64,000 nt of DNA. Source: JAAYXS01 sp043820985 (lineage in GTDB: Bacteria > Planctomycetota > Phycisphaerae > UBA1845 > Fen-1342). Of this stretch, positions 18,189 to 27,098 are shown in pieces. The notes below the pieces were generated by a model. It was given only the letters and a program-made list of their open reading frames with translations, was not told where the DNA came from and made no database searches. Numbering within the stretch: the stretch's first letter is position 1; every line of letters starts with the position of its first letter. A program made the position numbers and the translations under genes. The stretch covers positions 1 through 64,000 of the forward strand of contig JBDRDH010000032.1 in assembly GCA_043820985.1 (NCBI GenBank), given 5' to 3'.

Positions 18189-19791
18189 CAAGTTGATCGC
18201 GGATCTCTCCGCATATCTCGATGGCGAATTGCCCCCCGAGCGCCAAAAAGAGATCGAACAGTTCCTGTCCGACTCCGAAGAGGCGCGGCGGACGCTCGCT
18301 CAATTGCGCCAGGTTTCTCAGCAACTCGCCACACTCCCACGTCAGACCGCCCCGGACGAGTTCACCGCCGCCATGCACCGCCACGCCGAACGCGGTGCCC
18401 TGCTCGGCGCGCGGCGCGCCGCGCGCGGCCCGATTTTGTCCTTGCTCATTCGCGTTTCCGCGGCGGCGGCGGTGATCATCGGGTGTGTCCTGGTCGGCCA
18501 CGAGGTGCTCAAACGTAATCAGAGTGAACCGGCCCCCGCCGCGACTCAGGTCGATGCGACCCAGGCTGATTCCGAAATGCGCGACTCTTTTGCTTCCGCC
18601 AAGACCGATCGTAAACCCAGTCCCAAGCTGGCCCCATCAGCCGGCCGGGCGGCAGGTATGGAAGTCGAATCCAATGAAATCGCCGCGCTCGGCGGTGTCG
18701 AATCCGAAGAATTGCGGGAGCGTTACGACCCTCCGGTTTCAGAGTTAGACACGGCAACCGTCACTACCGCCGAGACATATTCACTCCGCGAGCGTCTGGC
18801 CGAAGTTCCACCAGACGGTAACGCCGAATACGAGCTGGCCCGTCGGCAGCTCACCACCACCTACACCGACAGCCCCGCCATCGAAGTCTGGGTGACACCC
18901 CAGAACGAAGAGCAATATGCCAACGCCTTTGCGGCCCTGACCAGTTGGAGCCATGACCAGCCCGCCGTGCAGCTCGACACCAAACAAGAAGAACTGATGT
19001 ATGGGAAGCACGGAGTAATGATTGACCGTGCCGGCGGCGTGTTGCACACCGGCGCCGGTGTGCAAGCCTCCGGGCAAGTACCAGCTTATCATGTCACGGC
19101 TCTCATCGAAGACCTGGAAAAACAGGTGCCCCAACAGGTCTTCTTCCAACTCCGCGGTTCACGCGCCGGCCTGCTCTACGAACTGGGCGATCCAACCAGC
19201 CGCCGGTTCGCCCGCGCCCCGGATCGTGAAATCCCCTCTTTTGCCGACGTGCCTCTGGCTGGCCCGGGTGAAAAACATCTCCCCCAGCCCGCCATGGTCA
19301 ACTCGTCGATCGCCGCCGAGGAACAGAAAGTTGCGCCGGCTAAAGATGCGTCTGCGCCAGCCGAAGCGGCAGGTAAAAAAGGTGTCCGCCGCCGCGGATC
19401 ATCCGCCCCGAAATCCAGCACGGCCGCAGCCGGTCGCGGTGGTCGGGGTGATGTTCGTGCCAAGGAAGCTCCCCAGCGCCCGCCGGGTCGTGGCGATCAG
19501 CCAACCGCGGGGGCTCGTGGCCGCCTGTCCGACGAGGAAATCTCGCCATCCATTATCCTTGGAGAGCCGTTTGAAGCTTTTTCCTCCAGCCAGCCCGCAA
19601 CCGCATCCGTGCCACCCGCCAGCCCCGCGCCGGCTCAGCCACCGTTATCATTCGGCTGGTTCTGGATCGATGCCATGATTAATGCTTTTCAAGGTGTCGC
19701 CGAAGAGCCCACCGCCGAACCGGAAGCCGTCATGCTACGCGTCATACTGCTACCCCCGCCCCCGGCGAGCCAACCCGCCGCCCAACCGTAG
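18169..19791 (+). CDS. transmembrane anti-sigma factor with large outer domain
   Basis: A 540-residue protein. Residues 8-50 form the anti-sigma helical domain (LSAYLDGELPPERQKEIEQF), a membrane span follows (about 88-112), and then comes a long exported region with a folded part (about 205-345) and a Pro/Ala/Gly-rich tail. The HxxxCxxC zinc ligands of classical ZAS anti-sigma factors are replaced (FLSDSEEARRTL), so it should not be redox-sensitive through zinc. The TTG start overlaps the sigma gene by 20 bases. The stop codon is part of a family A repeat. It probably holds the upstream sigma factor at the membrane until a signal arrives. Confidence 0.78.
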   Translation: MTASRHDKLIADLSAYLDGELPPERQKEIEQFLSDSEEARRTLAQLRQVSQQLATLPRQTAPDEFTAAMHRHAERGALLGARRAARGPILSLLIRVSAAAAVIIGCVLVGHEVLKRNQSEPAPAATQVDATQADSEMRDSFASAKTDRKPSPKLAPSAGRAAGMEVESNEIAALGGVESEELRERYDPPVSELDTATVTTAETYSLRERLAEVPPDGNAEYELARRQLTTTYTDSPAIEVWVTPQNEEQYANAFAALTSWSHDQPAVQLDTKQEELMYGKHGVMIDRAGGVLHTGAGVQASGQVPAYHVTALIEDLEKQVPQQVFFQLRGSRAGLLYELGDPTSRRFARAPDREIPSFADVPLAGPGEKHLPQPAMVNSSIAAEEQKVAPAKDASAPAEAAGKKGVRRRGSSAPKSSTAAAGRGGRGDVRAKEAPQRPPGRGDQPTAGARGRLSDEEISPSIILGEPFEAFSSSQPATASVPPASPAPAQPPLSFGWFWIDAMINAFQGVAEEPTAEPEAVMLRVILLPPPPASQPAAQP

Positions 19792-19861
19792 CGGCCCGAC
19801 CTCCGTGTCGGCCGTCCCAACCGTAGCAGGGTGCCATGCCCAAGCTGAAAGCGCGGGCATG
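19788..19861. repeat. family A repeat plus second hairpin repeat (family F)
   Basis: A family A copy (gtagcggccc / gacctccgtg / tcggccgtcc, 19788-19817) supplies the TAG stop of the anti-sigma gene. A second hairpin follows within 20 bases: catgccc at 19835-19841 pairs with gggcatg at 19855-19861. Two adjacent hairpins after an operon suggest a terminator or mRNA-end function. Confidence 0.65.
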
Positions 19862-19999
19862 CTGTCCCCAACCATGACGCTCCACGCTTCACTGGCTGTT
19901 GTTACTAACCGATCTCACCGGCAACGCCCCATTGATGGTACAATCGACCTCGGCAACCGTGTCGCTCTACCCATACCGAACCCCGGCGAGGTACCCCCA

Positions 20000-20770
20000 A
20001 TGCCAGCCACCCTGGCTTTGATACCGGCACTAATCCTCCTTCAGGCCGCCGAACTGCACCGCGCCCCCGATAATTCTTCCAATCCACACGCCGCGCTCGT
20101 TATCATCGCCGGCGGTTACCGCCCACTGACATCCACCAACCTGACCCGCCCCGAACCCTACTGGCTGCAACTTGCCCATCTCTACGCGCGCCTCAACCCG
20201 CGCGTGGTGGTGGCCTATGGACACGACCTGCCCGCCGCCCTCGATGCCGTCGATGACGCCCTGCGCGCCCGCGGCTTCGAACAAATCGCCGCCGTCGAGT
20301 TCTGGTCGCACGGCAACGCCGGCTACTTCCGCATTAACGAGCACCGCTACCGTGCTGGTATTTTCACCAAACCCTCAACAGCACTCGCCCCACGCCTGAA
20401 ACGCCTCCGCGCCCAGCTCTGCGACCGGGCCAGCGTACACTGGCGCACCTGTAGCACCTTCCACGGCGAGAAGGGGCACCGCTTCGCCCAAGCCGCCTCG
20501 AAATTCTTCTGCGCTACCGGCAAACAGGTGATCGTGATGGGGTACACCCGCCCGGTCGGCCTGACCTTCCCGGGTGGCCACGCTCTCCGGCCCGGCCAGT
20601 CGCCTTACTGGCCGGTCTGCGAAGGCCGCTCCGAGCAAGGCCTGCGCGGCGTTCTGGTGCTCGCGCGCGACCTGGCACGCCTGGCCAGCGCCACTCTCTA
20701 TGACCTGATCCCCTACGTCCGCGCGCGCGATACCGTCCTGTCACTGGTAACCCAACGCGGGAGACTATGA
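20000..20770 (+). CDS. possible caspase-fold (DUF4347/CHAT-like) exported protein
   Basis: A 256-residue protein with a hydrophobic start (LALIPALILLQAAEL), possibly a short signal peptide. The ATG at 20000 follows gcgagg at a good distance. Residues about 30-110 look like a Rossmann-type sheet ending in VEFWSHGNAGYFRI with His104. A second conserved-looking stretch VHWRTCSTFHGEKGHRFAQA has Cys151. This His then Cys arrangement, SHG followed by a T/SCST..G..G motif, resembles clan CD cysteine-peptidase-like domains. The identification is inferred from motif spacing only. Its stop abuts the stop of the convergent glycosyltransferase gene. Confidence 0.5.
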   Translation: MPATLALIPALILLQAAELHRAPDNSSNPHAALVIIAGGYRPLTSTNLTRPEPYWLQLAHLYARLNPRVVVAYGHDLPAALDAVDDALRARGFEQIAAVEFWSHGNAGYFRINEHRYRAGIFTKPSTALAPRLKRLRAQLCDRASVHWRTCSTFHGEKGHRFAQAASKFFCATGKQVIVMGYTRPVGLTFPGGHALRPGQSPYWPVCEGRSEQGLRGVLVLARDLARLASATLYDLIPYVRARDTVLSLVTQRGRL

Positions 20771-22297
20771 TCAGGCCGCGGGCCGCGCCGCGCGCCGCGG
20801 TATGTACCAATGTGTGTAAAACGTTTGAAAGGCGACATAGAAATAACCAATGATGAACATCAGCAGAAATGGTATGGCCGCCGATACCCGCGTCAGCCAC
20901 TCATCAAAGAACAACAGCCCCACCAGACACGCCGTCAAATACAGGCCCATGGCCAACTCCCCCCAGGCCTGCCAGCTCTTCTTGAACTTAAAGGCCCCAG
21001 CTCGCCGCCGCCAGCCCCCCGGCTTGTTGGCTTCTTCGCCGAACTTCGGCGTGCGCACGAATTCACCGGTCTTGCCGAAGAAGCCCTCCAACGCCGCGAA
21101 GGCGTTGTTGAATGCAATCCCGATGCCCACCGCCATCAAAGCCGGTACATATTTCAAGCTGTCATACCAGCTATGCTGCTGCTCCCGCTGGCTGCAGACA
21201 TAAAAGACCAGCCCGGAGCCAAAGCCCACCACGAACAACACGAACTCGATGATCACCAGCCACATCGGCTGTGGATGATCGCCATTGATTACCTTGGCAT
21301 ACAGCGCCGGTCCGATCAGCAGGCTTAAAAGTACAATCAGAATGTAGACGACCCAACTGGTCAGGTGAAAAAACGACTCCAGCTTTACTTTCCAGTGCAA
21401 GTCGCTGCGCAACACCCGCGGCAATAGCTTGAGGCAGGTCTGCGCGCCCCCCTTCGTCCAACGATGCTGCTGGGCCTTGAAGGCATTCATCTCCGGCGGC
21501 AACTCCGCCGGCGACGTCAATTGCGGCAGAAAAACAAACCGCCAGCCCTTTAACTGCGCGCGATATGACAGATCCAGGTCCTCTGTCAGCGTATCATGCT
21601 GCCAACCGCCCGCGTCAGTAATCGTCGCTTTCCGCCAGATACCGGCCGTGCCGTTGAAGCTCATGAAACGACCGGTGCGATTCCGGGCCGTGTGCTCGAT
21701 CACGAAGTGCCCATCCAGTAACACGGCCTGAGCCTCAGTGAGCACCGAAAGGTCCCGGTTCAAGTGCGACCAGCGTGTCTGCACCATCCCCACCTGCTCA
21801 TCCTTGAACTGGTGGATCGTGTTCTGCAGGATGTCTGTCGGTGGCAGAAAATCCGCGTCAAAAATCAACACAAACTCGCCGCGCGCCTCGGCCAGACCCG
21901 CCTCCAGGGCTCCCGCCTTGTATCCCTCCCGGTCCTCCCGATGCAGGTAAACTACATCGTGTCCCGCGGCCCGCATGCGCGCCACCGTCTCGCGGGCGAT
22001 TTCCTGCGTCTCGTCCGTCGAGTCGTCCAGTACCTGGATCTCCAGGCGGTCTTGCGGATAGTCGATCTCACAGGTCCGCTCAATGATCCGCCGCGCCACG
22101 TATTGCTCGTTGAACATGGGCAGTTGGACCGTTACCGGCGGCAATTCCTCGAATACCCCATGCTGCTTGGGCGTCCGGCGACGTACCAGATAGTACAAAC
22201 CAACCAGAAAGTACCGATGCAGACCATAGATGCAAACTAACGACAGCACGACTATATAAGCCGTGAGCGCCAGCGAACTTAACAACTCGACATCCAT
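20771..22297 (-). CDS. processive family 2 glycosyltransferase, membrane-bound
   Basis: A protein of about 508 residues with one N-terminal and about four C-terminal membrane spans around a GT2 domain. Catalytic signatures are VLDDSTDET, DAD (FDADF), TED (LTEDLDLSY) and QQHRWTKGG, the D,D,D,QxxRW set of cellulose/mannan/hyaluronan-type synthases. It is closest in appearance to CslA-like beta-glucan or beta-mannan synthases. It probably makes a linear beta-linked polysaccharide and moves it across the membrane. The ATG at 22297 (MDVELLSS) is preferred over one five codons upstream. No BcsB-like partner is nearby. Confidence 0.9.
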   Translation of the reverse strand: MDVELLSSLALTAYIVVLSLVCIYGLHRYFLVGLYYLVRRRTPKQHGVFEELPPVTVQLPMFNEQYVARRIIERTCEIDYPQDRLEIQVLDDSTDETQEIARETVARMRAAGHDVVYLHREDREGYKAGALEAGLAEARGEFVLIFDADFLPPTDILQNTIHQFKDEQVGMVQTRWSHLNRDLSVLTEAQAVLLDGHFVIEHTARNRTGRFMSFNGTAGIWRKATITDAGGWQHDTLTEDLDLSYRAQLKGWRFVFLPQLTSPAELPPEMNAFKAQQHRWTKGGAQTCLKLLPRVLRSDLHWKVKLESFFHLTSWVVYILIVLLSLLIGPALYAKVINGDHPQPMWLVIIEFVLFVVGFGSGLVFYVCSQREQQHSWYDSLKYVPALMAVGIGIAFNNAFAALEGFFGKTGEFVRTPKFGEEANKPGGWRRRAGAFKFKKSWQAWGELAMGLYLTACLVGLLFFDEWLTRVSAAIPFLLMFIIGYFYVAFQTFYTHWYIPRRAARPAA

Positions 22298-22488
22298 CGG
22301 TACCAAACCCACCGCGTGGGGACGTAAATGTTATCCTTACTGCGCCAAACACTTATCCTAGAACACCCTGTCCAGCACTGTCAATTGCGACAGACCGTTT
22401 TCAACACGACTGTATTTGCAATATACTACCAAAGTTTACCGAACCTCGGGCATTCTGACCGGGGAGTACTAGCTCGGGAGCTGTTAAT

Positions 22489-23547
22489 TTGACCATGGAT
22501 TCCAACTCTATTTCCGATACCCAGCGCCGGTCTAATCGCCAGGCCGCGATTAACCAGATGGCCGCCGAGCACCTGTCCGGGCCCAATCAAGACCTCTTCA
22601 AAGACATGCTGGTTACCCTCTGCCGGCTGGCCCGCGATGGGGCCGACCGGGGCGATATTAAGCTGCTTCACAAGGCTTTTGCCGAACTGCGCTACGCTCT
22701 CAAGGTCTTTGCCCCCTACCAGCATATCCGCAAGATCAGCATCTTCGGCTCCAGCCGCACTCCCGAGGACCACCCGGATTACCTGGCCGCCGTCGAGTTC
22801 GCCCGCCTGATGTGCGACAACAACTGGATGGTCATCACCGGCGCCGGCGACGGCATCATGAAAGCCGGCCACCACGGGGCCGGACGCGAGGCCAGCTTCG
22901 GCGTCGCCATCCGCCTGCCCTTTGAACAGAAAACCAATACCGTCATCGCTTCCGACGAAAAACTCGTTAATTTTCGCTATTTCTTTACTCGTAAACTCAT
23001 TTTTATTAAGGAAGCTTCCGCCATCGCCCTCTTCCCCGGCGGTTTCGGTACCCAGGACGAAGGTTTCGAGGCCCTGACACTCATCCAGACCGGCAAGGCC
23101 CCCATGATCCCCATCGTGATGGTCGAACGCCCGGGCGGAACCTACTGGCTGCAGTGGCGGGCATACGTCGCCGCCGAGCTCTTGCGCACCGGCATGGTCA
23201 GTGATCAGGACATGAACCTACTTACCATTACTGACGACGTTGCGACGGCGGCCCGGATCATCCGCGATTATTATCGCGTCTACCACTCGATGCGCAACGT
23301 TGCCAATGACCTCGTCCTGCGCCTTGAGCGGCCGCTTGCCAGTGCGACCCTCGAGCAACTCAACGATGAGTTTGGCGGCATCATTACCGGCGGCCGCATC
23401 GAGCAATGCCCTGCTCTGCCGGCCGAAAATGGTGAATATCCCGAAAAATCCCGCCTGAAACTACGTTTCGACCGCAAGAGCTTTGGCCGGCTGCGACGCA
23501 TGATCGATACCATCAACGACGCCTTCCCAGCCCCCAGCGCCAACTGA
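22489..23547 (+). CDS. LOG/TIGR00730-family Rossmann protein
   Basis: A 352-residue protein with the lysine-decarboxylase-like (LOG) signature PGGFGTQDE (183-191), preceded by IFGSSRTPEDHPDY and ITGAGDGIMKAG. Related proteins cleave nucleoside 5'-monophosphates to base and ribose phosphate; the physiological substrate here is unknown. It is longer than the plain LOG proteins, with an extra N-terminal helix region and a C-terminal 100-residue extension, as in the PpnN-like branch. The TTG at 22489 has ggag eight bases upstream; an ATG two codons later is possible. Confidence 0.87.
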   Translation: MTMDSNSISDTQRRSNRQAAINQMAAEHLSGPNQDLFKDMLVTLCRLARDGADRGDIKLLHKAFAELRYALKVFAPYQHIRKISIFGSSRTPEDHPDYLAAVEFARLMCDNNWMVITGAGDGIMKAGHHGAGREASFGVAIRLPFEQKTNTVIASDEKLVNFRYFFTRKLIFIKEASAIALFPGGFGTQDEGFEALTLIQTGKAPMIPIVMVERPGGTYWLQWRAYVAAELLRTGMVSDQDMNLLTITDDVATAARIIRDYYRVYHSMRNVANDLVLRLERPLASATLEQLNDEFGGIITGGRIEQCPALPAENGEYPEKSRLKLRFDRKSFGRLRRMIDTINDAFPAPSAN

Positions 23548-23816
23548 ACCAAGCCCCGACGCACCCGAGAATGTGAAAATCCTCGAAAAAAACAGTGTTT
23601 TACACTGACTTTACCCCCAAAACCCCTTGACTAAAGGCCCAAACCGTGCGAGAAGTTCTGCGTATTGGCGCGCTCGGCGCCTGCCGCAATGTAACACATG
23701 ACAGTTTGTAGCTTGTCTAGTATTGGTTTTTTGTCCACGGTTGGAACGTCAGGTTCCATATATCAGGCAGCGGCACTGTGGAATTGTGACCGATCTGTCT
23801 GGGAGGAAGAGCAAGG
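23548..23816. other. intergenic stretch upstream of HU gene
   Basis: Contains a weak stem (cagtg ... cactg) next to an A run that could end the LOG transcript, and an inverted repeat ggaac/gttcc at about 23745-23760. The strong ribosome site gggagg lies just before the HU ATG. No promoter can be called with confidence. Confidence 0.35.
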
Positions 23817-24161
23817 ATGGCAACAGCAAAGAGTAAAACCAAGAAAGCAACTGAAGCCAAGAAACCCCGCACCAAGTCCGAGATCTATGCCGAGATGGCG
23901 GAATCCGCCGGCATCACCCGCAAGCAGTTGGCTTCGGCCTTTGACTGCATGTCCGGGTTGATGAAGAAAGATCTCTCCCGCGGACCCAAGGTCTTCACGG
24001 TCCCCGGCCTCATGAAGGTCACCGTGACTCACAAACCCGCCACCAAGGCGCGCAAGGGCGTCAACCCCTTCACCAATGAACCCTGCGTCTTCAAGGCCAA
24101 ACCGGCCCGCAAGATCGTCAAGGTCCGTCCGCTCAAGGCGCTCAAGGACATGGTGAACTGA
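23817..24161 (+). CDS. HU-family DNA-binding protein with basic N-terminal extension
   Basis: A 114-residue nucleoid protein. After a Lys-rich start of about 18 residues the HU fold follows: TKSEIYAEMAESAGITRKQL, then the beta-arm with KARKGVNPFTNEPCVFKAKP. The final segment VRPLKALKDMV is the usual HU/IHF end. It binds and bends DNA without strong sequence preference. The basic extension is longer than in classical HU and resembles versions found in planctomycetes. A good gggagg ribosome site suggests strong expression. Confidence 0.9.
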   Translation: MATAKSKTKKATEAKKPRTKSEIYAEMAESAGITRKQLASAFDCMSGLMKKDLSRGPKVFTVPGLMKVTVTHKPATKARKGVNPFTNEPCVFKAKPARKIVKVRPLKALKDMVN

Positions 24162-24179
24162 GCATGATGGTACACCCGG

Positions 24180-24202
24180 GCGCCGGCTGATCCGGCCGGC
24201 GC
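24180..24202. terminator. GC-rich hairpin after HU gene
   Basis: gcgccggc pairs with gccggcgc across a short loop, 18 bases after the HU stop. No T run follows, so it may be a Rho-dependent or mRNA-stabilising end rather than an intrinsic terminator. Confidence 0.35.
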
Positions 24203-24288
24203 CACGGTGTTGCCGGTCTTCAACAGAATCACTTCCCCCCCCGGGGGGCGAACTGCTTGACTGCCGGTTACCACGCCCCACTTGATAG

Positions 24289-25089
24289 TTATGAATCCCC
24301 ATTCCGCGCTCGCCGCGGAGCCCCCTCGGACTCGTGGCGGTTGCGCAGTTCGTCATGCAAACGCGCCGCGGTCTCAAAATCATCATTCTCGATCGCTTCT
24401 TCCAGACGTTCGCGTAACGTCTCCTGGATACCGTACTCCTGACGCAAACGCGCCTCCAGGTTGCGTAAAAAGGTCACCCCCGGATCCTGGTTACACTGCT
24501 CTTCATCCAGCCCCAATTCCAGCAGCAAGCCCCCGATGCGATCTGCCGCCAGACCGGCTTCTTCGATCGCTTCCTCGTAATGCCCGGCGATTATCCGAGC
24601 TTGCACGCCCAGCCGCCCCTGGTGGAATATCAGGGTCGGCTTCAGCGCGAAACTTCCGTTGCCGAGAGTATCCCCCTCGCTCTCCTGCGCCGTCTGCAGA
24701 CAGTCCAGGCACGTGTCAATGTCGCGCAAAGCTCGACGGACATGACTCGCTGCCCCCTCAACGTCACCCTGAGTCAGGCTCTCCTCCAGGATGCTCGACA
24801 GCGCCAACCGGCGATAATTGATCTGAAACAACTCGCGTTCCAGCTCACGCCAGTCGTCCGTGGGAACTCTTCCATGCAGCCGCAATTCGTGCCGGATGTG
24901 ATCCAGCGCGCCGGGCATACCCCGATATCGGCGACCATCCGGCCGACCGTCCGGAAACATCTGCATCAAGCCCAGATCCACGCGCAGTTGCAGCAACTCC
25001 TGGCCGTCGCGACCCACTACCAGACGGGCCGATATCTCTCCCGGCGGGCAGTTCCAGTCAGCGGTTAACTCTTGCAGATCAAGCGTCAT
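24289..25089 (-). CDS. UVR-motif (UvrB/UvrC-like) protein
   Basis: A 266-residue cytoplasmic protein. The C-terminal 40 residues hold a UVR motif (LRERLEEAIENDDFETAARL HDELR), the coiled-coil interaction unit shared by UvrB, UvrC and McsA-type proteins. The first 200 residues are not recognised; they include FPDGRPDGRRYRGMPGALDH and a helical part with GQE..LQLRVDLGLMQM. It may be an adaptor that pairs with another UVR protein. It is monocistronic, with convergent HU upstream in the map. Confidence 0.75.
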   Translation of the reverse strand: MTLDLQELTADWNCPPGEISARLVVGRDGQELLQLRVDLGLMQMFPDGRPDGRRYRGMPGALDHIRHELRLHGRVPTDDWRELERELFQINYRRLALSSILEESLTQGDVEGAASHVRRALRDIDTCLDCLQTAQESEGDTLGNGSFALKPTLIFHQGRLGVQARIIAGHYEEAIEEAGLAADRIGGLLLELGLDEEQCNQDPGVTFLRNLEARLRQEYGIQETLRERLEEAIENDDFETAARLHDELRNRHESEGAPRRARNGDS

Positions 25090-25197
25090 CGCGGATCACC
25101 ATGTGCTGATTCCTCGTGCTCTATCGACCGCTTCCACCAGCACCTGCAATCCACTGCCGGAACACATTCCGGAGATAATCGGACGCGCATGAAATAC

Positions 25198-25226
25198 CGC
25201 CCGACAGCTCTTATGACTGCCGGGCG
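25198..25226 (-). terminator. hairpin at the end of the pnt operon
   Basis: cgcccgacag pairs with ctgccgggcg (9 of 10 positions) around a nine-base loop, 30 bases after the pntB stop on the minus strand. Only a weak T-rich tract follows. Its position at the operon end supports a terminator role. Confidence 0.6.
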
Positions 25227-25255
25227 AATCTGTAAGGTAGCAGTGTCGCGCGGCC

Positions 25256-26767
25256 TTAACGCCCCTTCAACTCACTCACAATCCCGTTGACCATCTTCTT
25301 CGCGTCGCCAAACAACATCACCGTGTTCGGCAGGAAGAACAACTCGTTCTGAATGCCGGCGAAGCCCGGATTCAGGCTCCGCTTGCACACCATCACCGTG
25401 CGCGCCTTGTCCACGTCGAAGATCGGCATGCCATGAATCTGGCTGCCCGGATTCCGCGCGTCCGGGTTCACCACGTCGTTGGCCCCAATGACCAGCGCCA
25501 CATCGCACTGCTCCATCTCCGAGTTCAACTCCAGGTCAGCCAGGTGCTCATATGGCACGTTCGCTTCCGCCAGCAACACGTTCATGTGCCCCGGCATGCG
25601 CCCCGCCACCGGGTGTACGCCATACTTCACCTCAACTCCCCGGCCGGTCAGCAACTCGGCCAGCTCGGCCACGGCGTGCTGCGCCTGCGCCACCGCCATG
25701 CCATATCCGGGGATGATAAACACCTTCCGCGCCGCCTCCAGCACCATGGCCGCTTCTTCCGCGTCCATCTGCCGTACCGACTTGCCCTCGGCGGAACTCG
25801 TCGCCCCGGCGGTCGCCACATCCTGCCCAAAGCCGCCCGCCAGGACGTTCACCAGCGACCGGTTCATCGCCTTGCACATGATCTTCGTCAGGATCAGGCC
25901 CGACGCGCCCACCAGCGAACCACTGATAATCAGACCTGTGTTGTGCAGCACGAACCCCGCCGCACACGCCGCCAGACCCGAGTACGAGTTCAGCAGCGAA
26001 ACCACTACGGGCATGTCCGCCCCGCCGATCGGAATCGTCAGCAGCACACCCAGCACCGCCGCGATCACGATGATCAGGATATTGGCCCACTGTGCCCCGG
26101 GGTCCCTGGCGACCGCCGTCGCCAACCCGACCACGACCAGAATCAACACCAGGTTCAGCAAATGTTGCATCGGAAACGTCAGCGGATTCCCCAAACGCAC
26201 GCCGCCAATCGTCATCCCGCGCAGCTTACCGAACGCAATCACACTGCCCGTGAATGTCACCATGCCGATCAGCAGCGTCAGCGCGATCGTGATCCGGGCA
26301 TCCATCAGATGCTCATTGAAATCATTCACCCGCCAGTATTCCGCGATGGCCACTACCGCCGACGCCAGCCCGCCCGAGCCGTTGAACAGCGCTACCATTT
26401 CCGGCATGCCGGTCATGGGCACGGCCCGCGCCGCGTACGCGCCGATCGCCGCCCCCACCACGAACCCGATGATAATCGTCGTGTAGCCCACCACCCCCTG
26501 CGCGGCCAGCGTGATCGCCACGGCGATCAGCATCCCCATCGCCGCCACGCGATTGCCCCGCCGGGCCGTCCGCGGGGACGACAGCATCTTCAAACCAAAC
26601 ACAAAGAAAATCGCCGCCAGCGCATACGCCAGCTTGATTACAAAGTCACGCCCGGCCCCCGTGCTCGTACCCGCGACGGTCTCCAGCACCGCCTGCGTGT
26701 CCGGCGCGCGCTCGAGCACTCCTTGCGCCAGGAGGAGACCGGGTATCGTGAGAATCCGCGACATCAT
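25256..26767 (-). CDS. pntB: NAD(P)+ transhydrogenase subunit beta
   Basis: A 503-residue membrane subunit of the proton-pumping transhydrogenase that moves hydride between NADH and NADP+. The first 300 residues hold about nine membrane spans with the conserved GFGSGG-like ALFNGSGGLASAVVA. The NADP-binding domain III at the end has VFIIPGYGMAVAQAQHAV, HPVAGRMPGHMNVLLAEANV and VIGANDVVNPDARNPGS. Gene order is pntA1-pntA2-pntB on the minus strand with tight spacing. This is the split-alpha arrangement. Confidence 0.96.
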   Translation of the reverse strand: MMSRILTIPGLLLAQGVLERAPDTQAVLETVAGTSTGAGRDFVIKLAYALAAIFFVFGLKMLSSPRTARRGNRVAAMGMLIAVAITLAAQGVVGYTTIIIGFVVGAAIGAYAARAVPMTGMPEMVALFNGSGGLASAVVAIAEYWRVNDFNEHLMDARITIALTLLIGMVTFTGSVIAFGKLRGMTIGGVRLGNPLTFPMQHLLNLVLILVVVGLATAVARDPGAQWANILIIVIAAVLGVLLTIPIGGADMPVVVSLLNSYSGLAACAAGFVLHNTGLIISGSLVGASGLILTKIMCKAMNRSLVNVLAGGFGQDVATAGATSSAEGKSVRQMDAEEAAMVLEAARKVFIIPGYGMAVAQAQHAVAELAELLTGRGVEVKYGVHPVAGRMPGHMNVLLAEANVPYEHLADLELNSEMEQCDVALVIGANDVVNPDARNPGSQIHGMPIFDVDKARTVMVCKRSLNPGFAGIQNELFFLPNTVMLFGDAKKMVNGIVSELKGR

Positions 26768-26774
26768 CGGCCTC

Positions 26775-27098
26775 TTATTTCCTGCTGAACATCGCCAGCA
26801 TGCGATCTGTTACCAGGAATCCACCAACCACATTGACCGTGGCGAATACCATGGCCAGGAAACCGAAGACCGTGCTGATCCTGCCAAAATCTCCCCCCGC
26901 GATCAACAAGGCCCCCACGATCGTGATGCCCGAGATAGCGTTCGACCCCGACATCAGCGGCGTATGCAGCGTGGCCGGTACTTTCGAAATCACCTCGAAC
27001 CCCAGCAGAATCGCCAGCAGGAATACCACCAGGTGCACGGCCAGCGGCCCCAGAACGCTGCTCGCCGGCTCCGCTTGCGCCACCACCTCGATCAACAT
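26775..27098 (-). CDS. pntA2: NAD(P)+ transhydrogenase alpha subunit, membrane part
   Basis: A 107-residue protein with three membrane spans (HLVVFLLAILLGFEVISKVP, then SGITIVGALLIAGG, then FGFLAMVFATVNVVGGFLV) and the typical PATLHTPLMSGSNAISG loop. It corresponds to the C-terminal membrane half of single-chain PntA. The ATG overlaps the last base of the pntA1 stop (TGATG), so the genes are coupled. A longer in-frame start at 27143 would lie inside pntA1. Confidence 0.95.
   Translation of the reverse strand: MLIEVVAQAEPASSVLGPLAVHLVVFLLAILLGFEVISKVPATLHTPLMSGSNAISGITIVGALLIAGGDFGRISTVFGFLAMVFATVNVVGGFLVTDRMLAMFSRK

Noticed and set aside
24225..24260. C/G-run hairpin between HU and UVR genes as a terminator
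   Set aside because: The run is a simple palindrome of C and G with no T tract; it could be either strand's end or chance.
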